Source: CAYMLQ01 sp964390795 (GTDB lineage Bacteria; Verrucomicrobiota; Kiritimatiellia; RFP12; UBA1067). Taken from it: a stretch of DNA of 33,140 bases. A program made the translations under genes and the position numbers. Of this stretch, positions 24,618-31,846 are shown piece after piece. Numbering within the stretch: the stretch's first letter is position 1; each line of letters opens with the position of its first letter. Under the pieces are notes generated by a model. It did no database searches and was not told the DNA's origin. It was given only the letters and a program-made list of their open reading frames with translations. The DNA is taken from the NCBI GenBank assembly GCA_964390795.1, contig CAYMLQ010000022.1, positions 1-33,140 of the forward strand, given 5' to 3'.

Positions 24618-26144
24618 TCACGGAATCGGGTCGCAGCGGCGAATGGTGATGCGATCCTCCCAGACCGCCTCGTCCTTCGTTGCGTCATAGACGAGAATGC
24701 GGTCTGCGCTTCCCTTCGCAGGCGGAACGTCGGGTTTCGGCAGCCATTTGCGATGGCTGGCCATCAGGTCGGCGCAGCGCCCCTCCTTCGCGAGATTGTT
24801 CCACTCGTACGGATCTTGCCTGAGGTCGTAGAACTCCTCCGTGCCGTCCGCATAATGGATGTACCGGTATCGCTCGCTGCGGAGTCCGTGATTGCCCTGA
24901 TTGTGCGAGCAGATCGCAGGCCGCTCGCGCCGGGTCTGAGCGTCTTTCAACTGCGGCACCAGGCTCAGGCCTTCCAGATCGTTCCGCTTGGGCAACCCGC
25001 AGAGGTCGCTGAGGGTCGGATAAATGTCCAGCAGTTCGGCCGGCTGCAGGCAGCGCTGTCCGCCCGCCACGCCCGGCCCCGCAAAGATCAGCGGCACGCG
25101 CGTACCCCCGTTCCACAACGTGTTTTTGCCCGTGACGCCCTTCTCGCCCAAGTGCCAGCCGTTGTCGCCCCACACGACCACGACCGTATTGTCCCAGCGG
25201 CCCGACGCCTTCAGCGCGTCGAGCAGGCGCCCGATTTGCGCATCCACGAAACTGGTGCTGGCCAGATACGAGCGGCACAGGTTACGCCACTGCTTGTTCT
25301 CCTCCACCCACTTCAGGCGCGGCTCCGGCAGCTCCCAGTGCAGGTACCACGAGAAGCGCGGCGTGTCGTCGCGGTCGCCCCGCAGGATCTTGGGCAGCAC
25401 CGAGTCGTCGTCGGGGTAGAGGTCATACCACTTCTGCGTCACGTAGCACGGCACGTGCGGCAGAAAGTAGCCGACCGCCAGAAACATCGCCTCGTTTGTA
25501 GGTGCCGCCGTGAGTCGGTCGATGGCCCAGCTCGTGATCTGGTAGTCGCCCTTGTCTTCGTCCCGGTGCGGAAAGACGCCCCAGTCCATCAGCGGATGGT
25601 TGCCCATGGGCGTCGGCGGGATGAGCTTCTGCGGCGGCTTGGCGCCGATGCCGCCGTGCGGCCCCCACACGTCGAACTCGGCGGCCCGCTTCGCCGGCCC
25701 GCCGGGATTGCCGTGGTAGATCTTGCCGGTCGTGTAGGTCTTGTAGCCGTTGGCCTTGAAGTGCTGCGGCAGCGCCACGCGGTCCTTCCACTCGGGCAGC
25801 TCGCGAAACCAAGGTGCCAAGCCGTACACGCCCGTGGTCGTCGGCCGCAGCGAGAGCATCAGGCTCGTGCGCGAGGGGTTGCACAGCGGCGACTGGCAGT
25901 GCGCGTTGAGGAACACGGTGCCGCGCCCGGCCAGCGAGTCGATGTGCGGCGTCTTCGACAGCGGATGCCCGCCCAGCGACCCGATCCAGTCGTTCTGGTC
26001 GTCGATGGCGATGAACAGCACGTTGGGCTTGCTCTCGCCCGCCTCAGCCGCGCGGCAGACGCCGCAGCAGGTGAACAGAACAACACACAAAGTCAGAAGC
26101 GAACGGGTCGTTGAGATCTGCGTCATATCGTGCGTCTTTCCCAT
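24618..26144 (-). CDS. Secreted S1-family sulfatase (iduronate-2-sulfatase-like)
   Basis: Removes sulfate esters from a glycan outside the cytoplasm. Signal peptide about residues 11-34 (LLTLCVVLFTCCGVCRAAEA). The metal site begins NVLFIAIDDQNDW; C88 in CNPSR is the cysteine to be converted to formylglycine. GVYGLAPW, the TGKIYHGN lysine/histidine pair, HVPCYV and WGDNGWHLGEK fit the iduronate-2-sulfatase-like subfamilies. Length 508 aa is complete. ATG 26144 is the longest start; ATG 26126 has a GGGAAAG site and is an equal candidate. It follows the other sulfatase by 23 bp. It needs a formylglycine-generating enzyme or anSME encoded elsewhere. Confidence 0.93.
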   Translation of the reverse strand: MGKTHDMTQISTTRSLLTLCVVLFTCCGVCRAAEAGESKPNVLFIAIDDQNDWIGSLGGHPLSKTPHIDSLAGRGTVFLNAHCQSPLCNPSRTSLMLSLRPTTTGVYGLAPWFRELPEWKDRVALPQHFKANGYKTYTTGKIYHGNPGGPAKRAAEFDVWGPHGGIGAKPPQKLIPPTPMGNHPLMDWGVFPHRDEDKGDYQITSWAIDRLTAAPTNEAMFLAVGYFLPHVPCYVTQKWYDLYPDDDSVLPKILRGDRDDTPRFSWYLHWELPEPRLKWVEENKQWRNLCRSYLASTSFVDAQIGRLLDALKASGRWDNTVVVVWGDNGWHLGEKGVTGKNTLWNGGTRVPLIFAGPGVAGGQRCLQPAELLDIYPTLSDLCGLPKRNDLEGLSLVPQLKDAQTRRERPAICSHNQGNHGLRSERYRYIHYADGTEEFYDLRQDPYEWNNLAKEGRCADLMASHRKWLPKPDVPPAKGSADRILVYDATKDEAVWEDRITIRRCDPIP

Positions 26145-26167
26145 TTCATAGTGGACGATCTCTCTGG

Positions 26168-27742
26168 CTACGGACGCGTCCTTCCATCCGCCTTAGCCTT
26201 CTCGATCAGCGCCCGCATGACGGCTACGCGCTCGGGATGCTTGCCGGCCACGTTATCCGTCTCGCGCGGATCAGCCGCGGTGTCGTACAGTTGCGCCACG
26301 TTCCAATTGCCGTTGTCATGCTCGCCCTTGACGAATGCGTCGGGATCGCCCAACAGTCCCGTATCGGAGCGCTTGGGGCCGTTCTTCCGTCCGTTCTCAG
26401 GGATGAATTTCCAGACGCCCTGGCGCACCGAAAGCACCGGATCCTGCGCGATAAACGTGACGCGGCCCGCAGCGGCCGGATCAAGCAGAGCGGCCGACAC
26501 GTCGAAGCTGTCGGGCGCATCGCCTGCCGCCAGCGTCTGTCCGGTCAGCGCGGCCGCGGTCGCCACCATGTCCACCAGACTCACCAGCGCGGCGCTCTCC
26601 GCGCCGGCCTTGATCCGCTTCGGCCAGCGCGTCAGAAAAGGCACGCGCGTGCCGCCCTCGAACGCGCTGTACTTGTGGCCGCGGAACTGACCGGCCGGAC
26701 GGTGCGCGCCGAGCTTCTCGACCGCCTGATCCTTATAGCCGTCGTTCAGCACCGGGCCGTTGTCGCTGCTCAGGATCACCAGCGTCTCATCGGCCACGCC
26801 GCAGCGGTCCAGCGCGTCAAGGATCGCGCCGACCTGAAAATCGAACTGCAGGATGGCGTCGCCCCGGGCGCCCATCCCGGTCTTGCCGGCGAAGCGGGCG
26901 TTGGGCACGCGCGGCACATGGATATCGTGCGTGGCGAAATAGAGGAAAAAGGGCCTGTCCTTGTTGCGATCGATGAAGGCCGACCCCTTTGCCGCCAGCG
27001 TGTCCGCCATATCCTCATCAACCCAGCGGGCCTTCTTTCCGCCCGTCATGTACCCGATGCGACCGATGCCGTTCACAACCGCATAGTTGTGCCCGTGGTC
27101 CCAGTCCAGCTTCAGCTTGTCGCGATCCTTTCGCCCGTCAAGTTCGCCAGGGTAGTTGTCCTCGTTCAGCTTGTAGTTCACCTGGATCGGCTCAGCAGGG
27201 TCAAGGCCGACCACGCGCTGGTTCTCGACAAAGACGCACGGCGTGCGGTCGCCGGTGGCGGGGATCAGGAACGAGTAGTCGAAGCCGATCTCGCGCGGTC
27301 CGGGAACGATTTCCACGTTCCAGTCCGTCTTGTCGGGGCCGGGCCCGAGACCCAGATGCCACTTGCCGACCACACCGGTGGTGTAGCCTGCCTTTTTCAG
27401 AACGGAAGGCAGGGTCGTGCGCCCCGGCTCGATCAGCAGCGCGGCATCGCCCGTCGCGATGCTGGTCCCTTTCTTGCGCCATGCGTACTCGCCCGTCAGG
27501 AGCGCATAGCGCGTCGGCGTGCAGGTCGCCGCCGACGCGTGCGCATCCGTGAACCGTACGCCTTCGCGTGCGAGCCGGTCGACATTCGGCGTGGCAACCG
27601 CCTTTGCCCCGTAGCAAGAGACATCGCCCCAACCCAGATCATCCGCCAAGATCAGAACGATGTTCTTCGGCCGCGGCAGCTCCGCTCCGAACGCAGCACT
27701 GACACACCCGATCGCCAAGACAAGCGAAGTAAACTCCCTCAT
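26168..27742 (-). CDS. Secreted S1-family arylsulfatase
   Basis: Second sulfatase of the pair. Signal peptide residues 1-20, then NIVLILADDLGWGD (metal ligands) and C74 in CTPTR, the formylglycine site; Thr replaces the commoner Ser of CxPSR but still fits the motif. GVVGKWHLG, FLYFATHDIHVP, and the LSSDNGPV and GHKYSAFEGGTRVPF blocks follow in the usual order. Length 524 aa is complete. ATG 27742 has a strong GGGAGG site. Upstream lie heptamer arrays and the DUF1080 gene. The two sulfatases differ enough in sequence to suggest different sulfate positions on one glycan (inference). Confidence 0.94.
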   Translation of the reverse strand: MREFTSLVLAIGCVSAAFGAELPRPKNIVLILADDLGWGDVSCYGAKAVATPNVDRLAREGVRFTDAHASAATCTPTRYALLTGEYAWRKKGTSIATGDAALLIEPGRTTLPSVLKKAGYTTGVVGKWHLGLGPGPDKTDWNVEIVPGPREIGFDYSFLIPATGDRTPCVFVENQRVVGLDPAEPIQVNYKLNEDNYPGELDGRKDRDKLKLDWDHGHNYAVVNGIGRIGYMTGGKKARWVDEDMADTLAAKGSAFIDRNKDRPFFLYFATHDIHVPRVPNARFAGKTGMGARGDAILQFDFQVGAILDALDRCGVADETLVILSSDNGPVLNDGYKDQAVEKLGAHRPAGQFRGHKYSAFEGGTRVPFLTRWPKRIKAGAESAALVSLVDMVATAAALTGQTLAAGDAPDSFDVSAALLDPAAAGRVTFIAQDPVLSVRQGVWKFIPENGRKNGPKRSDTGLLGDPDAFVKGEHDNGNWNVAQLYDTAADPRETDNVAGKHPERVAVMRALIEKAKADGRTRP

Positions 27743-27757
27743 GAACCCTCCCTTTTC

Positions 27758-27850
27758 GACTCGCGACTAGCGACTCCCGGCTGCTCCGTCCTTCGTCCTC
27801 TGACCTCCGACCTCTGACCTCTGTCCTCCGACCTCTGTCCTCCGAACCCT
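27758..27850 (-). repeat. Two heptamer arrays before a sulfatase start codon
   Basis: Units GACTCGC, GACTAGC, GACTCCC occupy 27758-27778. Units GTCCTTC, GTCCTCT, GACCTCC, GACCTCT (twice), GTCCTCC, GACCTCT, GTCCTCC and a partial unit occupy 27788-27850. Read on the minus strand the second array belongs to the AGAGGTC family seen at 1251-1334, in the same orientation relative to the downstream gene. Together they fill nearly the whole 118-bp gap between the DUF1080 stop and the sulfatase ATG. Confidence 0.92.
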
Positions 27851-27860
27851 GCCCCCTCGC

Positions 27861-29150
27861 CTACAACTCGCGAAGGTAGATGTTCTTGAACTCGATCGGA
27901 TCGCCATGGCACTGCAGCTCGAGCTGCTCCTTGGCGAAGATCGGCTGGCTGCGGTCCCAGTAGTTCTCCAGCACCGTGTTGTCCACGACCAGCACGCCGT
28001 TGAGCTTGACCGTCACCTTGTCGCCGACCATCTTGACGTAGAAGGTGTTCCAGTCCCCGACCAGGCGGTCGGCGATGGCCAGGGCCTTGCTGGGGTTGCT
28101 CTTGTTGTTGTAGAGGCCGCCCGAGCCGATCTGCCACTGGTTGTGCGCGTCCCAGATCTGCACCTGCGGCGAGCCGCGCAGGTAGAGCCCGCTGTCGCCG
28201 CGCACGGTCAGCAGCCGCCAGTCGCAGAAGAGCTCGAAGTCGCCGTAATCCTTGGCCGTGGCGAGGCTGTAGCCCTTGCCATCGAAGAAGAGCGTGCCGC
28301 CGTCGCGCACGTGCCAGCTCGCCCGCATCTCTTCGTCCGCCTTGGCCTGGATCTCGGTGCGCTTCTCGGGCGTCGCCTTCTGCCGCACGAGCGGGCTGTC
28401 GAACTTCTCTGTGCGCGTCACGCCCTTCCAGCCCGTCAGATCTTTGCCGTTGAACAGCGCGACGAAGCCAGCCGGGGTCTGGTTGTCGGACGTTTGCGCC
28501 ACCGGGTAGTCGGCGGGCACCTCCTTGATGCGGACGTTGCGCCAGTCCACGCGCGTCCCGCGCCCCAGCCAGCCGATGTGGCCCTTGGGATTGTGCAGGC
28601 CGGGGTGCTTCTTGCCGTCCATGGTGTCGGTGATGCCCGCGAGGTCGGCGTCCACGATCACGTTGCCGTTCAGGGTCACCGTGATCTTGGAGCCGATCGC
28701 GCGAACCTCCTGCACGTTCCACTGACCGACCTTCTTCTGCGAGCCGCGCTGGGCGGGCACCACGCCGTAGATCGAGCCGTGGTACTGATACGGCTTCAGA
28801 CTCGTGTACTGCGAGCCGGAGTCATCCAGGATCTGCAGCTCCATGGCGGCGTACGCCGAATCGCCTTGGCCGGGGCAGCGGATGCCGAGCCCGTTGTTGG
28901 AGTTGGTGTAAACCAGAAACTCAAAGCGCAGGATGAAGTTGTCATACTGCTTGGCCGTATAGAGGTTGCCCCCGCCTTTCGGCTGGCAGAACAGGATGCC
29001 GTTCTCGACCGAGTACCCGTTGGTCGCCCCGATCCACCCGTCCAGATCCTTGCCGTTGAACAGAGAGACGAAGCCCGCCTCCGGCTCAACCGCCCACGCC
29101 CCGCCCGCCATCAGACACGCCGCAACGGCGCCACGAAACACGTTCTTCAT
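27861..29150 (-). CDS. Secreted protein with two DUF1080 (3-keto-disaccharide hydrolase) domains
   Basis: 429 residues with signal peptide about 1-20 (MKNVFRGAVAACLMAGGAWA). Two DUF1080 domains in tandem: the first (about 25-200) opens GFVSLFNGKDLDGW, the second (about 228-429) GFVALFNGKDLTGW. The concanavalin-like fold of this family includes 3-keto-glycoside hydrolases, which cleave sugars after oxidation at C3. ATG 29150 is preferred to the upstream frame start because AAGGGGAA precedes it and the signal peptide begins there. It is the first gene of the sulfatase operon, suggesting that it helps degrade the same sulfated glycan. Confidence 0.9.
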   Translation of the reverse strand: MKNVFRGAVAACLMAGGAWAVEPEAGFVSLFNGKDLDGWIGATNGYSVENGILFCQPKGGGNLYTAKQYDNFILRFEFLVYTNSNNGLGIRCPGQGDSAYAAMELQILDDSGSQYTSLKPYQYHGSIYGVVPAQRGSQKKVGQWNVQEVRAIGSKITVTLNGNVIVDADLAGITDTMDGKKHPGLHNPKGHIGWLGRGTRVDWRNVRIKEVPADYPVAQTSDNQTPAGFVALFNGKDLTGWKGVTRTEKFDSPLVRQKATPEKRTEIQAKADEEMRASWHVRDGGTLFFDGKGYSLATAKDYGDFELFCDWRLLTVRGDSGLYLRGSPQVQIWDAHNQWQIGSGGLYNNKSNPSKALAIADRLVGDWNTFYVKMVGDKVTVKLNGVLVVDNTVLENYWDRSQPIFAKEQLELQCHGDPIEFKNIYLREL

Positions 29151-29205
29151 GTCATTCCCCTTTTGAAGTCCCTGCGGCCTTTGCCGCCCAATCCAAACTG
29201 GCACT

Positions 29206-29234
29206 ATTAAACGCGATTCGGGGCGCGAAAGCAA
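29206..29234 (-). promoter_or_regulatory. Candidate promoter of the DUF1080-sulfatase operon
   Basis: On the minus strand TTGCTT (29234-29229) and TTTAAT (29211-29206) are 17 bp apart. The -10 box matches consensus at 5 of 6 positions, and the predicted leader is about 50 nt. Confidence 0.45.
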
Positions 29235-29242
29235 TCCACGTT

Positions 29243-29578
29243 TTACCCTTTCCGGAGAGAGGCGAAACCGCGAAGCCGCGCCTCAAGCGTTTCATAGTCG
29301 CCCAGATGTGCCCGCATCAGGCTTTTCCAGAGTTTTCCGTGGTTCGGCACAGAGAAGTGCAACAGCTCATGAACGATCACGTAGTCGCCGAGCGTTTGAT
29401 CCAACGCCAACAGTTCGTCGTTGAAGCTCAAGGTTTCCGCTGTGGAACACGACGCCCACTTGCGCCGCATGGGGCGCACATAGACGGCGCTGGCCCTCAC
29501 CTCCAGCTTGGCCGCCCACTCCAGCACGCGGGCCTTGAAACTCGCTCTGTCGGGCCAGGCGCTCATACGCAGGCACAC
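29243..29578 (-). CDS. Short DUF45 (YgjP-like) zinc metallopeptidase, probably N-terminally truncated
   Basis: About 111 residues with the core of the YgjP/WLM-type metallopeptidases: VRPMRRKWASCSTAETLSFN, the zinc site HELLH (about residue 72) and the third ligand region NHGKLW. Family members are usually 180-240 residues, so about half is missing at the N-terminus. The frame opens only 16 codons above the GTG at 29578, below a TGA, and no ribosome site is visible. DUF45 genes often accompany hsdR in type I restriction operons, which fits its neighbours here. It may be a decaying remnant, although the catalytic motif is intact. Confidence 0.7.
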   Translation of the reverse strand: MCLRMSAWPDRASFKARVLEWAAKLEVRASAVYVRPMRRKWASCSTAETLSFNDELLALDQTLGDYVIVHELLHFSVPNHGKLWKSLMRAHLGDYETLEARLRGFASLRKG

Positions 29579-29748
29579 TTCTGCAAGAGGTTGAAATCCG
29601 CACTTTATATAAAGCCTCGGGGATCAAGACTTCAGACCAAACAGGGGACGGATTCAACCCGTCATACAGCGGACTGGAAAGTCCGCTCTCCGTTGCTTTT
29701 TCTCCGCGCCTCCGCGTCTCCGCGTGAGCCTCTTTTCTCTCTATCCGC
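29579..29748. repeat. Gap with dyads and an octamer array
   Basis: The 170 bp between the DUF45 and DUF1016 genes contain a 12-bp palindrome CTTTATATAAAG (29603-29614), a GACGG/CCGTC hairpin near 29648-29662, a GCGGACT-GGAA-AGTCCGC hairpin (29669-29686), and the octamers CTCCGCGC, CTCCGCGT, CTCCGCGT (29702-29725). No gene is visible. Confidence 0.85.
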
Positions 29749-30927
29749 TCACCCATACCGCGCCTCCTGTTCCCGGACAGCGAGGTCGCGTTCGCGCTCG
29801 ATTTCGCGGCGCAGTTCCTCCTCGGTTGGCAGCACCAGCCGGTACTGGGAGGCGAAGAGCTGTTTACTTTCGCTCAGCACCGAGTACTTGACCACCGTCG
29901 CGTCTTTGCCGGTGCAGAGGATCAGGCCGATCGCGGGGTTGTCACCCGGATTCTTGCGCTGGTCTTCGTAGAGCCGCACGTACATGTCCATCTGCCCGAT
30001 GTCCTGATGCGTGAGTTCGCCGGTCTTGAGATCGATCAGCACGAAGCACTTGAGGATGTAGTTGTAAAACACGAGGTCGATGAAGAAGTCCTTGGTCTCT
30101 GTGGAGATGCGCTGCTGCCGTGCCACAAAGGCAAAGCCCTTGCCCAACTCCAGTAGGAACGCTTGCAGCTTGCCGATGATCGCCTGCTCCAACTCGGACT
30201 CGCGGAACGGGTGCGCGTCGGGAATGCCTAGGAATTCAAGCACGTACGGGTCTTTGATGAAATCTTCGGGTTGTGCCGCCAGTTCCCCCGTCTTTTGCTT
30301 CGCCTCTTTCTCGACAGGTGCCCGCTTGCAGCGGCTCATCAGCAGCCGCTCGTAATACAGCGAGCCGATCTGCCGTTCTAAGGCGCGGGTGCTCCAGTTC
30401 TGATCCGCCGCCTCGTTCATGTACCACGCGCGAGCCTCGGGCTTCTCCACACGTAGAAGCAGACGGTAATGCGTCCATGTCAGTTCTCGGCGCACTCCAA
30501 TAGAGTCTGAACCTGTTGCAGGGCAAGCTGTTGTAAATTCGAGACGCACTGCGTCGCGAATTGGGTAGGCCAGAAAGAACTGACGCATGTGCCGCAAATT
30601 TGACAAGTCATAGCCTTTGCCAAACTCACGTGTCAGCCGTTGCGACAACCCTTCAATCATTAGCTTTCCATAAGCGGCGCGGTGATTCCCCTTTTGTTCC
30701 TCCTCGACGATCATCCGGCCGATTTGCCAGTACGCGGCAACCATCGCAAAGTTCGTCGCACGGTACGCGCTGGCCCGGGCAGTCCGCACGATGTCGGCGA
30801 TCCCCAGATAAAATCCCGCACGCACAGGATCTTTGACGGCAACCTTGTCGTAAAGCCTCCGTGTCGGGCTCGAAAGTCCGTTCCCCTTTGGCTTCGCGCC
30901 TCTTTTGCTCTGTTTCCGTTCAACCAT
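29749..30927 (-). CDS. DUF1016 family PDDEXK nuclease (YhcG-like)
   Basis: 392 residues. The N-terminal half is the DUF1016_N helical domain (about 40-190: YWQIGRMIVEEEQKG, GKGYDLSNLRHMRQFF, LTWTHYRLLLRV, WSTRALERQIGSLYYERLL). The C-terminal half is the PDDEXK nuclease domain (about 225-375: FLELGKGFAFVARQ, then the catalytic FFIDLVFYN and LIDLKTGEL elements). These proteins often travel with type I restriction systems; their targets are not settled. The first ~30 residues (to about LYDKV) lie outside the family domain and are encoded by a sequence that resembles the repeat at 29674-29694. An intergenic nonamer array lies directly before the ATG. Confidence 0.93.
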   Translation of the reverse strand: MVERKQSKRGAKPKGNGLSSPTRRLYDKVAVKDPVRAGFYLGIADIVRTARASAYRATNFAMVAAYWQIGRMIVEEEQKGNHRAAYGKLMIEGLSQRLTREFGKGYDLSNLRHMRQFFLAYPIRDAVRLEFTTACPATGSDSIGVRRELTWTHYRLLLRVEKPEARAWYMNEAADQNWSTRALERQIGSLYYERLLMSRCKRAPVEKEAKQKTGELAAQPEDFIKDPYVLEFLGIPDAHPFRESELEQAIIGKLQAFLLELGKGFAFVARQQRISTETKDFFIDLVFYNYILKCFVLIDLKTGELTHQDIGQMDMYVRLYEDQRKNPGDNPAIGLILCTGKDATVVKYSVLSESKQLFASQYRLVLPTEEELRREIERERDLAVREQEARYG

Positions 30928-30935
30928 ACCGTCCC

Positions 30936-30995
30936 AATCCTGAAAATCCTGTTCATCCTGGCAAAGAATCTTTCCGCGTTCTTGCGCCTTCGCGT
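30936..30995 (-). repeat. Nonamer and octamer arrays before the DUF1016 gene
   Basis: Nonamers AATCCTGAA, AATCCTGTT, CATCCTGGC (30936-30962), then octamers TTCCGCGT, TCTTGCGC, CTTCGCGT (30972-30995), all given as read on the plus strand. The octamers belong to the same type as those at 2186-2209 and 29702-29725. They fill most of the 78-bp gap between the DUF1016 gene and the ORF6N gene. Confidence 0.88.
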
Positions 30996-31005
30996 GTCTC
31001 TCTCA

Positions 31006-31833
31006 TCACCGCCTTGTCCGATACGCCGTCCGGCGCTCCTTGACCCCGAAGCCGATCCGCTTGCGCGGGGTCTCCTCCGCCGGCGTCTCGCCTGGATCGA
31101 TGATGTCCATGAAGCGGCGCAGGATGTCCACGATGGCCGCGTCCTGCGTGTCGAGCCGGGCCTTGACCTCCGACTCCAGCCGGGCCAGTTTACGAGCGAG
31201 TTCGCGCGTGTCCATCAGCGCTGACCGCATCGCCACGAACGCCCTCACCACGAAGACGCTCATCTGCACCGCCTGCGGGCTGTTCAGCACCGTCGCCGCC
31301 ATGATCGCGCCGTGCTCGGTGAACGCGAAGGGCGGATACTTGATGTTCATGCCCCGCTTCAAGGTCACAGTTTGTGACCTTGAACGGTACAGGATTTCCA
31401 ATTCATCCGCATTCAGCCTGAAAACAAAGTCAATCGGGAATCGCTCGGCATTGCGCTTCACGGCCTGGTTCAGGGCTTTTGTCGAAACGCCATAGATCTC
31501 CGCGAGGTCGGCGTCCAGAATGACAGTCTGCCCACGCAAAGTGATAATGCGATCACCGATCACACCTCGCATATCGCTCAGTTCCTTATCGCTCACATCG
31601 GCCTCCTCCCCGCTCGGGGAGATGTTGTAGTCGTTCTTGGCGATCTCCTCGCGGCTGACCACGCGGCTGTACTTCTCCACCTCGCGCCACGCGGAAAACG
31701 TTTCGGCGATGCGCCGCACCGCCTCGGCGGGAATGAAATGCTTAGGGGCGCCCTTGGCGAACTCGGCCGAGGCGTTCAGCAGGAAGATGTTCCCCCGACA
31801 CGCCATTTTCGGAACAGAATCCTTAACGCACAC
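31006..31833 (-). CDS. HsdM C-terminal remnant joined to an ORF6N-domain protein
   Basis: Residues about 14-74 match the C-terminal tail of type I DNA methyltransferases (NIFLLNASAEF, then AWREVEKYSRVVSREEIAKNDYNISPS). The methyltransferase core with its SAM and NPPY motifs is absent. From about residue 92 an ORF6N domain follows (IGDRIITLRGQTVILDADLAEIYGV, AERFPIDFVFRLNADE, KYPPFAFTEHGAIMAA) with a coiled C-terminal helix. ORF6N proteins are common DNA-binding-type accessories of restriction and phage loci. The two parts share one open frame, starting at GTG 31833 or ATG 31806, with no ribosome site. Either an in-frame fusion after deletion, or ORF6N translated from an internal start. It lies 13 bp after the paaK stop. 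Confidence 0.75.
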   Translation of the reverse strand: MCVKDSVPKMACRGNIFLLNASAEFAKGAPKHFIPAEAVRRIAETFSAWREVEKYSRVVSREEIAKNDYNISPSGEEADVSDKELSDMRGVIGDRIITLRGQTVILDADLAEIYGVSTKALNQAVKRNAERFPIDFVFRLNADELEILYRSRSQTVTLKRGMNIKYPPFAFTEHGAIMAATVLNSPQAVQMSVFVVRAFVAMRSALMDTRELARKLARLESEVKARLDTQDAAIVDILRRFMDIIDPGETPAEETPRKRIGFGVKERRTAYRTRR

Positions 31834-31846
31834 TCTTCCGCACGCG

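Noticed and set aside
26111..27817. 568-codon plus-strand frame across the sulfatase
   Set aside because: Shadow of the sulfatase gene on the opposite strand, with no recognisable motif.
27739..28722. 327-codon minus-strand frame overlapping the DUF1080 gene in another frame
   Set aside because: The DUF1080 frame has the signal peptide and two domains; the other frame is a low-complexity Arg/Gly/Gln-rich shadow.
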